From an uncultured Chloroflexota bacterium (GTDB lineage: Bacteria; Chloroflexota; UBA4733): a stretch of DNA of 64,000 nucleotides. This document shows positions 25,367 through 34,366 of the stretch, piece after piece. How positions within the stretch are numbered: the stretch's first letter is position 1; each line of letters starts with the position of its first letter. The position numbers and the translations under genes were made by a program. Below the pieces are notes generated by a model. That model saw nothing but the letters and a program-made list of their open reading frames with translations, was not told where the DNA came from and ran no database searches. The DNA is taken from positions 4,898-68,897 of the forward strand of contig CALBSQ010000325.1 of assembly GCA_937967325.1 (NCBI GenBank), in the 5' to 3' direction.

Positions 25367-26998
25367 TCAGGCGAGCGGGATGTTCGGGTTGTCTGGATCG
25401 TAGCCGGCGGCCCTGCCCTTGTCGATGATGTTCTGCAGTTGCGGCTGGAGCTTGGCTACGGCATCCTTGGCGCTGGCCTGCCCTTCGTAGATGGGCTTGA
25501 ATGCCGCGTTCATCGCCGGCACCATGTCGCTGGCCCAGCCGTACAGGGCGCGCACCTCCGTTTTGTAGAATGGCCGCTCCCCGGCCTCCCGTGCCGCGTC
25601 TACCAGGAGCTGGGTGTTGGCGCTCGGCGACTGTGAGACGTAGCGTTGAATCTCCGGCGGCGTGTCGAAGATCAGCTCGTCAGTCACGTAGGTGCGGTAG
25701 CCCACGTTACCCTCTGGGCCGGAGATGTAGCGCAGCGCCCGCCAGGCAGCGTCCCTCGTCTTGGTATCCTTCAGGATCGAGCCGCGGAGAAAGGCGGGCA
25801 CCATCTCCAGCGGCGGATCTCCGGCGTTCTTGGTGGGAGTGCGCAGCGCCGCCCAATGGAACTTGTCGCCGATCTGCTGCCTGTAGGTCGAGATGAGCCA
25901 GCCGCCTCCGTAGTTGAGCAGCATCTTGCCGCCCTCGAAGGTGCTGGCCTTGAGCGCGGCAGCGTCTGACGGTGCCGGTGATACACGCTGCTTGGTGACC
26001 AGGTCGGCCTGCCACTGGATCGCTTCCCACGTGGGACCAAGGTCCCAGGTCGGCTTGGTGAGCAGGTTGTAGGCCGTGTTGTACTGGAACATGTCGCCGC
26101 CATTCGCCCAGATCAGCGGCGGCATGCGGCTGAACCAGTTGTCGGCGGCATACCCCCACTGGTCGGTCCTCCCGGTCCCGGTCGTATCTCTGGTTGCCGC
26201 TTTGCAGAACCGGACAAAATCGTCGAACGTCATCCTGCCGTCTTTGGGCGGCTCGATGCCCGACGCCCGGAGCATGTCCAGGTTTGCCCAGAACACGTAG
26301 GCCGACAGGCCGCCGGGCATCGACCAGAAGCGTCCGTTGAACTGGGCCGCCGCGACCGGCTTCTTGAAGTAGCTTCGCGTCTCCAGGATCTTGTCCTGTT
26401 TGAGCAGAGCCGTGAGGTCTATCAGCAGGCCGCGGGCGGCATACTCGATCGTGGTGCCCTGGATGATGTCCGGCGCATCGCCGGCCGCGATCTGGGCTAG
26501 CAGCTTGTCTCCGACATCTGTTTTGGGCTGCACGATGAACTCGGGCTGGACGCCCGGCTCCTTGGCCGCGATCTCCCGCGTCCACTGCGCCCACAGCTTC
26601 TCGCCCTGCGTCTCGTCGACGAAGGTGCCCATGATGCGGACCTTGGCCGACGCGGCCGAGGTCGCCGGCGCGGACGCGACCACCAGGGGCGACGCGACGG
26701 TGGACGTAGACGCCGCAGACGACGCGACGGGAGGCGCGGATGCCGAGGACAAGACGCCGGCAGAGGTGGAGGCCTGCGCAGCCACGGTCGTGCCGGCCGA
26801 CGTTCCCGATTGGGCGACAGCCGTGCTCGGGGCAGAAGCCGTCGCCTGGGCTGAAGCGGCGGTCTGGCCCGGCGAGGTCTGGCCGCAGGCGAGGAGCGTC
26901 GTCGCACTCACCGCCCCGGCCCCTAGCAGCAGCAAGGCGCGCCGGCGGCTCAGACTTCCAGCCGTTGCTGCCAAAGACCCATTGCGTCGCGTCGTCAT
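25367..26998 (-). CDS. Extracellular solute-binding lipoprotein, sugar ABC type (SBP3)
   Basis: This 543-residue protein has a Tat-like signal (GSLSRRRALLLLG) and a lipobox with Cys38. An Ala/Ser/Thr linker covers about residues 41-118. A large binding domain starts at VRIMGTFVDETQGEK and contains IAAGDAPDIIQG. The ATG at 26998 has GGAGG 11 nt upstream; another ATG at 27007 is too close to that site. It follows the PhyH1 gene by 48 nt and precedes the AraC gene by 81 nt on the same strand. No permease is adjacent. The ligand is unknown. Confidence 0.92.
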   Translation of the reverse strand: MTTRRNGSLAATAGSLSRRRALLLLGAGAVSATTLLACGQTSPGQTAASAQATASAPSTAVAQSGTSAGTTVAAQASTSAGVLSSASAPPVASSAASTSTVASPLVVASAPATSAASAKVRIMGTFVDETQGEKLWAQWTREIAAKEPGVQPEFIVQPKTDVGDKLLAQIAAGDAPDIIQGTTIEYAARGLLIDLTALLKQDKILETRSYFKKPVAAAQFNGRFWSMPGGLSAYVFWANLDMLRASGIEPPKDGRMTFDDFVRFCKAATRDTTGTGRTDQWGYAADNWFSRMPPLIWANGGDMFQYNTAYNLLTKPTWDLGPTWEAIQWQADLVTKQRVSPAPSDAAALKASTFEGGKMLLNYGGGWLISTYRQQIGDKFHWAALRTPTKNAGDPPLEMVPAFLRGSILKDTKTRDAAWRALRYISGPEGNVGYRTYVTDELIFDTPPEIQRYVSQSPSANTQLLVDAAREAGERPFYKTEVRALYGWASDMVPAMNAAFKPIYEGQASAKDAVAKLQPQLQNIIDKGRAAGYDPDNPNIPLA

Positions 26999-27046
26999 TC
27001 GGACCATACCCTCCCATCTGCGCGAGGTGGACCTACCGGACCGGGC

Positions 27047-27811
27047 TCAGTTCTCATAGTGGTTGTCCCCCAGGTCCCGGCCACGGGCCAGCCACAGCTT
27101 ATGCCCCACAATCCGCTCCGGATAGAAATGGATCGCGGTGGTGAAGTAGCGCATGGTGTAGCCGCAGCGCCGCGTGTCGCTCGTATTGGGTTTAGCGCCG
27201 TGGACCAGACGGGCATCGTGCAGCGAGCACTCGCCGCGGTCGAGCTCGAGCGCCACGGCCCTGGCCTCATCGACCTGTTCGGGCTTGATCTGTGTAGGGA
27301 ACAGGTTGGTGCGTCGATCGACCGATTCATACTCCCTGGCGCCCCCGCTGAGGTGGCTCCCCGGGAGGACGCGCATGCAACCGTTGTCCTCCGTGGCGCG
27401 GTCCAGGGCTAGCCAGATAGTGATGATGCCCTCCATTGTGGTAGCCCGACCGTTCCAGTACTCCGAGTCCTCGTGCCAAGGGGTGGCACGTCCGATCCGT
27501 GGCTCCTTGGAGATGAAGTGGCTAGCCCACAGGCCGATGTTCGGTCCGATGAACGGCTCGACCAGATCGAGAACCTCATCGGCGAGCAGGAACTCGAGCA
27601 ACCGCGGGTCCCGGAAGTGGGGCACGTTGAGCTCGTCGGTCCGCTGCCCCTCTTGGAGCATCGCCACGTGCTCCTCGAAGAGTTCGGTCAGCCCTGCTAG
27701 CATGGCCGGGGGAAGGAGCTGCGCGTGATAGAGGAAGAATCCGTCGTTTCGGTAGGAAGCGACGTCGTGGCTGGTAATTGGCCGTTCCAGGTGCGCCGTC
27801 TGTTGACTCAT
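27047..27811 (-). CDS. Phytanoyl-CoA dioxygenase (PhyH)-like Fe/2-oxoglutarate enzyme
   Basis: This 254-residue member of the PhyH family has the iron triad His113-x-Asp115 (PWHEDSEYW) and distal His204 (RLVHGAKPN). A downstream Arg (about 214-221) is suited to bind 2-oxoglutarate. Such enzymes hydroxylate or oxidise diverse small substrates, and bacterial members are rarely acting on phytanoyl-CoA. It is the first gene of the series with SBP3 and the AraC regulator, so it may modify the imported compound or a derivative. It is divergent from the Gfo/Idh gene at 28128. Confidence 0.88.
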   Translation of the reverse strand: MSQQTAHLERPITSHDVASYRNDGFFLYHAQLLPPAMLAGLTELFEEHVAMLQEGQRTDELNVPHFRDPRLLEFLLADEVLDLVEPFIGPNIGLWASHFISKEPRIGRATPWHEDSEYWNGRATTMEGIITIWLALDRATEDNGCMRVLPGSHLSGGAREYESVDRRTNLFPTQIKPEQVDEARAVALELDRGECSLHDARLVHGAKPNTSDTRRCGYTMRYFTTAIHFYPERIVGHKLWLARGRDLGDNHYEN

Positions 27812-28127
27812 GGTCTACTCCGTGTTGGACCGCGACCCGCCGCCGGCCGACAGGGTATCGTCGTACGGTAGCACGACAGGATCGGGCATGCTCCGCGTAT
27901 GTTCCGATGAACCTCGCATATCTTCCGATCATGCTCGCCATCCAGCCGGGCGATGGCATCGACACTCAAGCCGATTGGGTCATGCCGCGCTTCCGTAGGG
28001 TCGAAGTGGCGCTGTGCCGCCGCGAGCGTTTCCTGCACGATCTCCGGCGCGATCCGCACCTGTTGGGCGTGGCGCTCTATATAATGGTGGCCGCATCTGG
28101 GATTTCAACTACCGCAAGGAGGCAAGC
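27812..28127. other. Divergent intergenic region
   Basis: This 316-base gap separates PhyH1 (-) from a Gfo/Idh gene (+) and must carry both promoters. A minus-strand frame (28059 to 27808) beginning MRIAPEIVQETLAAAQRHF has coding-like third positions for about 40 codons. It overlaps the PhyH start and matches no family I know; it may be a decayed fragment. No operator or hairpin stands out. Confidence 0.35.
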
Positions 28128-29399
28128 TTGGCGCCGGCGATCAAGTACGCGGCGGTCGGGTGTGGCGGCATGGGGCGGCGTCACCTCCGTGGCATGGCAG
28201 CCCTGTACGGCTCGTCGCAGCGCAACATGGAGCTGGTCGCGGCCTGTGACCTGAAGCGCGAGCAGGCCGAGCTCCTCGCCGATGAGGCGGAGGAGCTGCT
28301 GGGCGTGCGACCACGCGTGTTTACCGACATCGAGCGCATGGTCCGCGAGATGCCCGACCTGCAAGCGGCCGACGTCACCGTCGAGAGCGGCTATCACCAC
28401 TCGGTCGCGGTCGCTTGTTTCGAGGCCGGCTTGCACGTGCTGTGCGAGAAGCCGGCGGCGGTGACCATCCGCGGCTGCAACCTCATGATCGAGACCGCCC
28501 GCAAGGCCGGTCGCGTCCTCTCGATCGCCGAGAACTACCGTCGCGACCCCATCCACCGCCTGGCCAAGGCGCTGCTCGACGATGGCGCCGTCGGCCGGCC
28601 GCGCCTGATGATCCAGACCAGCATCGGCGGGCGCGACCGCATCTCCATGACACCCTGGCGGTACATGAAGGAGACCGCCTCCATGCCGGTCGATGCCGGG
28701 GTCCACGAGGCCGACCTCATGCGCTACTACATGGGCGAGTTCCGCCTGGTCTTCGGCGCGACGCGCCTGCACGAGCAGGTCCGCTACAAGACCAACTCGG
28801 CGGGGCCGGGCGGCTTCTACGGCGGCTACCTTGCCACTATGCCGGACAGCATCCGAGCGACCGGAGACGACGCGCTGTACGCCTACATCGCCTTCGAGTC
28901 GGGCGCGGTCGGGCAGTGGATCGACGACCACGCCGGCCACGGGTTGGGCCGCAACGAGCGCCTCGTCTATGGCTCCAAGGGGTCACTCCAGGTTTTCGGC
29001 AACCGGAATGGGCGACCCAGCAAGCTCTCCTTGGACGACGGGAAGGCCATCGATGACGAGCGAATCCTGGAGTACGCGCCGAGCTACCGGCTGAGCCCGC
29101 TGGCGGCCGAGCTGTTCGGCGGCGAGCGCGTCTGGAAATACGACTTCGAGTTCAACCAGACCGACTCCAAGATCATTGCCACGGAGTACTACGAGCTTGG
29201 CGAATGCATCCGCACCGGCGCGACGCCGGAGATGACCGGCGAGGAGGGACGCGCCGACGTTGCGCTCACTTACGCGCCGTTCGAGGCCGGACGGCTGGGC
29301 CGCCCCGTGACGCTCGAAGACATGGTGTCAGCGCGCGCCGACGCCTACCAGCGCGAGATCGACCAGAAGTTCGGCCTCCTGACGCCATCCGCGGTCTAG
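28128..29399 (+). CDS. Gfo/Idh/MocA-family oxidoreductase, long form
   Basis: This 423-residue protein has the Rossmann motif AAVGCGGMGRRH at the N-terminus, the EKP motif in HVLCEKPAAVTIRG, and a long C-terminal domain with GVHEADLMRYYMGE and GTDAL-like strands. The start is TTG at 28128, because AAGGAGG lies 5 nt upstream; an extended frame to 28014 has no such site. It precedes a TIM-barrel sugar isomerase on the same strand, a usual pairing in inositol or sugar catabolism. Substrate unknown. Confidence 0.92.
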   Translation: MAPAIKYAAVGCGGMGRRHLRGMAALYGSSQRNMELVAACDLKREQAELLADEAEELLGVRPRVFTDIERMVREMPDLQAADVTVESGYHHSVAVACFEAGLHVLCEKPAAVTIRGCNLMIETARKAGRVLSIAENYRRDPIHRLAKALLDDGAVGRPRLMIQTSIGGRDRISMTPWRYMKETASMPVDAGVHEADLMRYYMGEFRLVFGATRLHEQVRYKTNSAGPGGFYGGYLATMPDSIRATGDDALYAYIAFESGAVGQWIDDHAGHGLGRNERLVYGSKGSLQVFGNRNGRPSKLSLDDGKAIDDERILEYAPSYRLSPLAAELFGGERVWKYDFEFNQTDSKIIATEYYELGECIRTGATPEMTGEEGRADVALTYAPFEAGRLGRPVTLEDMVSARADAYQREIDQKFGLLTPSAV

Positions 29400-29414
29400 T
29401 GGCAAAACGGTTCG

Positions 29415-29451
29415 GATAGGGCGGTGACGGGGGTACTGGGACCGCCTTATC
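29415..29451 (+). terminator. Hairpin after the Gfo/Idh gene
   Basis: GATAGGGCGGT pairs with ACCGCCTTATC over 11 positions (one G-U) across a 15-nt loop, just after the stop codon. No T-run follows. It may be a terminator or an mRNA-stabilising hairpin. Confidence 0.4.
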
Positions 29452-29520
29452 GGGAACGCAGTGGGTATAGCCGTCGATCATGAATTGGCCGGCGGCAGTA
29501 ACGTAGGTGGGGACCTCAGG

Positions 29521-30363
29521 ATGAAGATCGGCTATTCGACCTGGTCGACCAAGCAGACGCCCGTCGAGGACGCCATCCGGGAGTTGGGCCGCATCGGCTT
29601 CGACTGTGTGGAGATCGACCTCACTGGCGGCGGGACCAGTAGCCTGGACGCGCTCGATCCGGCGCGGCGTCGCCTGATCCGGCGCCTGCTCGACGCCGCC
29701 GGACTGGAGCTCTCGGGGCTGGTCTCCGCCCATCGCAATCAGATCGGCGACGACGCGGAGCACGATGCTGGCCGGGATTCCTACCGCCGGGAGCTAGACC
29801 TGGCGCTGGAGTGGGCGGCCGGCGCCAAGATCCCGGTGATGGACGTGGCCATTGGCGGGCGCGCGGACGACTGGGAGCAGCTCAAGGGGCGGATTGTCGA
29901 AGCCGTCGGTGAGACGGTTCGTGTCTCGGCGGACCGCGGCGTCACGGTGGCGCTGGAGCCGCACTGCGGGCAGGCGGTTAACACCCCAGATAGGATGCTC
30001 TGGGTCCTGGAGCAGGTGGCATCGCCGTACTGCCGCGTCAACTTCGACATCAGCCACTTCAACGTGATCGGCATCCCGATCGAGCAATCGGTCGGGGCGA
30101 TGGCCCCCTATACCGTCCACACCCACGTCAAGGACGAGCGCGGCCGGTACCCGGCCCACGAGTTCCTGATCCCGGGCGAGGGCGAGTTCGACTACGCTCG
30201 CTACCTGCGAGCAATGCAGGCCAGCGGCTACACGGGCGATGTCACCTGCGAGATCTCCGTCATGGTCCAGCGCCGTCCCAACTACGACGCGGTCGCGGCG
30301 ATGGAACAGACCTACCGGGTGCTGAGCGCCGCCTTTAGCGATGCAGGTGTGGCGCGCGGGTGA
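29521..30363 (+). CDS. Sugar phosphate isomerase/epimerase (xylose isomerase-like TIM barrel)
   Basis: This 280-residue protein has the AP-endonuclease-2/xylose-isomerase-like barrel. It opens with MKIGYSTWSTKQTPVEDAI and has the metal-ligand segments VALEPHCGQ, NFDISHFNV, HTHVKDERG and GEGEFDY. Members epimerise or isomerise sugars and inositols with divalent metals. The ATG at 29521 is chosen by alignment of the first strand. It follows the long Gfo/Idh gene by about 120 nt. Reaction unknown. Confidence 0.9.
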   Translation: MKIGYSTWSTKQTPVEDAIRELGRIGFDCVEIDLTGGGTSSLDALDPARRRLIRRLLDAAGLELSGLVSAHRNQIGDDAEHDAGRDSYRRELDLALEWAAGAKIPVMDVAIGGRADDWEQLKGRIVEAVGETVRVSADRGVTVALEPHCGQAVNTPDRMLWVLEQVASPYCRVNFDISHFNVIGIPIEQSVGAMAPYTVHTHVKDERGRYPAHEFLIPGEGEFDYARYLRAMQASGYTGDVTCEISVMVQRRPNYDAVAAMEQTYRVLSAAFSDAGVARG

Positions 30364-30413
30364 TTGGGGCGGCGACCGCTATGGAAGCACGGACTACCCA
30401 AAGAGACGGTAAT

Positions 30414-30446
30414 GCCGGGGCCGCGATCGCGATCGCGGCCCCCGGC
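30414..30446. terminator. Perfect GC palindrome
   Basis: GGGGCCGCGATCG (30417-30429) is followed directly by CGATCGCGGCCCC (30430-30442). A short outer GCC/GGC extension is bulged by one C. It lies between the TIM-barrel gene and SBP4, and is probably a terminator although no T-run follows. Confidence 0.5.
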
Positions 30447-30529
30447 CGTTCCCTATGTCCACGGCAGACAACTAGGCGGCGCATTGCCGTCCCGGCGCCA
30501 CATCACGAATGGTGAAGGAGGTCCCAGCG

Positions 30530-32083
30530 ATGTCCATATCCTCTCCCGATGGCTCGCGTTCCTTGTCACGACGCAGCGCGCTCGGCGCGCTCCTGGGCTC
30601 TACGGGTCTGCTTTCCTTGCTCGCTGCCTGCGGTGGGAGCAACAGCCAGTCTACTGCTGCCGGTACGTCGAGTGCTGCATCGGCGACCGCCGCCAGCGCA
30701 GCGCCGGCGACGAGCGCCGCTAGCAGCGGCGCATCTAATGCGGCTTCTACCAATGCCGGCTCGAGCGCGGCGGCGAGCAGCGCCTCCGCCAGCAACGTCG
30801 GCACGTCGTCACCAGCGACATCGTCGGCCGCTGCAAGCGCCACGGCGAAGCCGCCAACCCAGGGGGCAGTGGCGTTGAACTACTGGGCCTTCGGAGGCGG
30901 CGGTCCGCTGGGCGACAAGCTCTTCCGCTTGCCGGCCGACAACTACACCAAGGACAGCGCCGGGAAGGTAACGGTCAACTACACCGACATCTCCTCGGCC
31001 GATATCGAGGAGAAGGCGCTCACCGCCTGGGTTTCCGGCACGGGGCCGGACGTCCTCTTCGACTCCTCGCGCGGCTTTCTGCGCTTCATGGATAGCGATG
31101 TGTTTCTGGACGTGGCGCCGGACTTTGCCCAGCGCAAGCTACAGGCCAGCGATTGGTATCAAACGCCCCTGACTTTTTACCAGGTGAAGGGGCAGCAGCT
31201 CGGCTTGCCGCAGGGCTTTGGCACGCAGCCGTATGGTCTCAACCTGGACCTGCTGCAGCGGGCCGGGGTCAACCTCGCCTCCGGCTTCGACCAGACCTGG
31301 GGCCAGGACGAGCTGACCCAGATGCTGAAGCAGGTGGTCAAGTATGCGCCGAGCGGGATGGAGACGCCGGGCGGCGACGACGACGGCGTGTTCAACAACT
31401 GGCTCTGGAACTACGGCTCCGACCTGGTCTCGACCGACCTGCTGAGCAGCCCGGCTGCCAATACGGGCGGCATCGACGCCGCGACCTGGTATCAGCAGGT
31501 ACACACGGGAGATCGCATCTTCATGCGTCCCTCGATTGATTACCCCTCCAACGTCAGTTTCACTGCCGGCAATATCGCCATGACCGGGGCGAGCGCGGAG
31601 CCGGCCGCGCTGAGCTCGTGGGGCAACTTGCCCTTCAAGGTCAACCTCTTCCTGCGGCCGAAGGGGCCGGCCGACCACTTGACCCGACTCTACATCGACG
31701 GCTTCTACGTCTGGAACAAGACCAAGGTGCGCGATACGGCGGTGGACTTCATGTTCTACCTCACCAATCAGGGCTGCGCCCAGATGGACGACGGCGGCGG
31801 GTATAACATCCCTGCCTACCGCCCGGTGGTCGAGAAGGTCTTCCTGCCGCGACCGTCGAGCCTCAACAAGCAGGTGTGGCTGACCTCCGCCGATCACTCG
31901 CGCACCGATCCCCGCCACCCGAAGTGGATTCCCGACATCAACACCTCCTACGGCAAGTACACCACCGCCCTGCGCAACGGCACGATGGCGCCGCGAGACG
32001 CCATGATGGCTATGGCCGGCGAGATCACGGTGATCTTGCAAAACTACGCCAAGACGCCCGGCTATCAGCGTCTGGTCGGCTAG
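30530..32083 (+). CDS. Extracellular solute-binding lipoprotein, sugar ABC type (SBP4)
   Basis: This 517-residue protein has a Tat-like signal (SLSRRSALGALLG) and lipobox Cys34. An Ala/Ser/Thr/Asn linker covers about residues 37-110. The binding domain opens with VALNYWAFGGGG and contains WVSGTGPDVLFDSS. The ATG at 30530 has AAGGAGG 8 nt upstream. The next gene, an enolase-superfamily enzyme, starts 19 nt after its stop, so the two are cotranscribed and may act on one sugar acid. No permease is present. Confidence 0.92.
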   Translation: MSISSPDGSRSLSRRSALGALLGSTGLLSLLAACGGSNSQSTAAGTSSAASATAASAAPATSAASSGASNAASTNAGSSAAASSASASNVGTSSPATSSAAASATAKPPTQGAVALNYWAFGGGGPLGDKLFRLPADNYTKDSAGKVTVNYTDISSADIEEKALTAWVSGTGPDVLFDSSRGFLRFMDSDVFLDVAPDFAQRKLQASDWYQTPLTFYQVKGQQLGLPQGFGTQPYGLNLDLLQRAGVNLASGFDQTWGQDELTQMLKQVVKYAPSGMETPGGDDDGVFNNWLWNYGSDLVSTDLLSSPAANTGGIDAATWYQQVHTGDRIFMRPSIDYPSNVSFTAGNIAMTGASAEPAALSSWGNLPFKVNLFLRPKGPADHLTRLYIDGFYVWNKTKVRDTAVDFMFYLTNQGCAQMDDGGGYNIPAYRPVVEKVFLPRPSSLNKQVWLTSADHSRTDPRHPKWIPDINTSYGKYTTALRNGTMAPRDAMMAMAGEITVILQNYAKTPGYQRLVG

Positions 32084-32101
32084 GGATCGAGGAGAAGCAA
32101 G

Positions 32102-33334
32102 GTGCGTATTGTCGAGGCTGAGATCATCCCTATCTACCCGCGCCTGGTCGCGCGCAACACGGCACATAACGCGCATTTCCCAAACTGGAACGTGCGGACG
32201 GTCTTCCGGCTCAAGGCCGACAACGGGCTGACCGGCTATGGCGACTACCGCTGCCCGCCACCGCCGCGGAGCGCCGTTGAGCCGTTGCTGGGCCGGAGCC
32301 CGTTCGACTTCCTGAACAACGACTTCAACCCGGGCCTGGGTGGCGCGCTGTACGACTTGATGGGCAAGTACCTGGAGCTGCCGGCCTACAAGCTGATGGG
32401 GCAAAAGCTGCGCGGCGCCATCCCCGTCGCCGCCTGGACCAAGCCGGCCTCGCCGGAAAAGCTGCGGCAGGAGGTGAAGCGGGCGGTCGCCGAGGGCTAC
32501 ACGACGATGAAGATGCACTCGGCCGAGTATTACGACATCCTGGCCCAGCACCAGGCGGTGCTGGAATCAGCGCCGCCCGAGTTCCGGATGCACTACGACT
32601 TCAACCACAATCGTAGCCTCGCCACGGTGCTACCGCTGTTGCGCGAGCTGGAACAGGGCCGGGCGGTGGCCTGCGTCGAGGACCCCTTGCGCCCGAATGA
32701 CGTCGAGGGCTGGCGGCTGCTGCGCCGGCAGCTCCGCCTGCCCATCGTCATGCATCCCACGCCGCTGGGTGGGCTGCATGAGATCCACCTGGACATGGCC
32801 GACGCCTATATGCTCGGTGGGCAGATTGGCTCGACGCTGCGGCGGGGCGGTGCGCTGGCCGCGGCCAACACCGCCGCGGTGGTCCAGCTCACCGGCGGCA
32901 CGCTGACCAAGGCGCTGGCAATGCATCTGTCGGCCGTCCTGCCCGCGCCGGTGCTGCACACGGTCGACCTGGACGATCAGTACGCGGAGGACATCACCAC
33001 GGAGCGCCTCCCGGTAATCGACGGCAGGACACCGGTCCCGGAAGGGCCGGGACTGGGACCGGAGGTAGATGAGGCGGCGCTGGCGCGGCTGGCGGCGCGA
33101 GAGCCGACGCCTGTCCCCAAGCACGTCGCCGCCTTGCACCTGCGCGACGGGCACACACTCTACTTCCGGTCGCTCATGGAAGCGCAGGAGGGCGGAGTGC
33201 AGCGAATGACCGGCCAGGAAGAAGGGGCCGTCCGTGGCCTCCAGCTCGAGCTGTGGGATGACGACGGATCGGACGCCTTCGCTCAAGTCTACCAGCGGGT
33301 CCATCAGCAGGGGCCGTACCTGGAAGCGAAGTAG
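32102..33334 (+). CDS. Enolase-superfamily (MR/MLE-like) protein with atypical site
   Basis: This 410-residue protein has the capping and barrel domains of mandelate racemase/muconate lactonising enzymes. Lys137 and His139 are in TTMKMHS, metal ligands are Asp166 (HYDFN) and Glu193 (VEDPL). At the third ligand position the sequence reads VMHPTPLGG, with no acidic residue in the expected place. It also has a C-terminal extension of about 80 residues. It may be a divergent sugar-acid dehydratase. It starts at GTG behind GAGGAG, 19 nt after SBP4, and is followed by a convergent PhyH gene. Confidence 0.8.
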   Translation: MRIVEAEIIPIYPRLVARNTAHNAHFPNWNVRTVFRLKADNGLTGYGDYRCPPPPRSAVEPLLGRSPFDFLNNDFNPGLGGALYDLMGKYLELPAYKLMGQKLRGAIPVAAWTKPASPEKLRQEVKRAVAEGYTTMKMHSAEYYDILAQHQAVLESAPPEFRMHYDFNHNRSLATVLPLLRELEQGRAVACVEDPLRPNDVEGWRLLRRQLRLPIVMHPTPLGGLHEIHLDMADAYMLGGQIGSTLRRGGALAAANTAAVVQLTGGTLTKALAMHLSAVLPAPVLHTVDLDDQYAEDITTERLPVIDGRTPVPEGPGLGPEVDEAALARLAAREPTPVPKHVAALHLRDGHTLYFRSLMEAQEGGVQRMTGQEEGAVRGLQLELWDDDGSDAFAQVYQRVHQQGPYLEAK

Positions 33335-33357
33335 GTGGTGCGTAGCTTGCGGACGCG

Positions 33358-34191
33358 CTACCTCGCCTCATCCGGGCTGTGCTCGCGTAGCCAGGTGCGC
33401 AACGGGACGTCCGCATCCGTTGGGGAGTAGTAGCCGTTAGCGTTGAGCCCGTCGCCCAGGAGCTGGCGGCGGATGGTATCGCTGTGCGGCCAGAGGCTCT
33501 GCACGGTCATATCGTCCTTGGTGCGGATCCAGCGATAGCCGTAGCCGTAGAACAATACCTTACGGGTCACGTCCGACCAGTTGGGACTGGCCGTGTGCCA
33601 GAGGCGGCGGTCGAAGAATACCGCCGTCCCCGGCTTGGCTAGGACCGGCACAGCCCCAGCCGGCTGGCCGGCGCCTCCGACCGGCCGGTCGATCTTGTCC
33701 TGGAGGTGGCTGCCGGGGATCACCCAGAAGTTGCCGCGGCCTTCGACGCTGGTGTCGGACAGGAAGTAGGCAACTTTGAGCGATAGCCGCGGTCGAGGGT
33801 GCGATTCCATCTCCACGTTCACCCGCCCGCTATCCTGATGCCAGGCGAAGGTCTTGTCGTCGCGCGGCAGCCCGGACGGTGGTGTGACGATCAAGTGCGC
33901 GTGGTAAAGATAGATGTTCCAGCCCAGGATGCCCCACACCTTGGGGAGTACCCGGCGGTAATCCACCAGATCTGCGAAGCTCGGGTCGTCGGGAATGTAG
34001 TTGGGGTAGAACAAGGCCTTGTGGGGATCGTGGCCGGCGCTGACCTTCGCGGCGAGGATGCGGTCCACGGTGGAGGTCAGCGCCGCGATCTGTTCTCCCG
34101 CCAGGGCGTTCTCGATCTGGAGCAATCCGGTCTGCTCGAAGGTTCGTCGTTCCTCATCGCTGAGCCGGTATTGCAAGCAAGAGGTATCCAT
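33358..34191 (-). CDS. Phytanoyl-CoA dioxygenase (PhyH)-like enzyme
   Basis: This 277-residue protein has His118-x-Asp120 (FAWHQDSGRV), distal His199 (RLWHTASPN) and an Arg at 210 (DVTRKVLFYGYGYR), the iron and 2-oxoglutarate set of PhyH-type dioxygenases. FWVIPGSHLQ is the usual strand before the distal half. It stands alone, convergent with the enolase-superfamily gene and about 100 nt upstream of the next gene on the same strand. The substrate is unknown; the neighbourhood suggests a carbohydrate-derived compound. Confidence 0.88.
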   Translation of the reverse strand: MDTSCLQYRLSDEERRTFEQTGLLQIENALAGEQIAALTSTVDRILAAKVSAGHDPHKALFYPNYIPDDPSFADLVDYRRVLPKVWGILGWNIYLYHAHLIVTPPSGLPRDDKTFAWHQDSGRVNVEMESHPRPRLSLKVAYFLSDTSVEGRGNFWVIPGSHLQDKIDRPVGGAGQPAGAVPVLAKPGTAVFFDRRLWHTASPNWSDVTRKVLFYGYGYRWIRTKDDMTVQSLWPHSDTIRRQLLGDGLNANGYYSPTDADVPLRTWLREHSPDEAR

Positions 34192-34366
34192 TGCTTTTCC
34201 TTCCTCGATCTACTAAACGATGATGCCCGCCTGCATCACCTGGCAATGTCGCTAACCGGGGCTATTCGTCAACACCGGTATCGGCGCCGCACGGTCCTCG
34301 CCAAACCGACCGGAATCTCGGAGAGTCAGGGCGATGGCCAAGGCAACGATTCATCCACTCCCGCGG

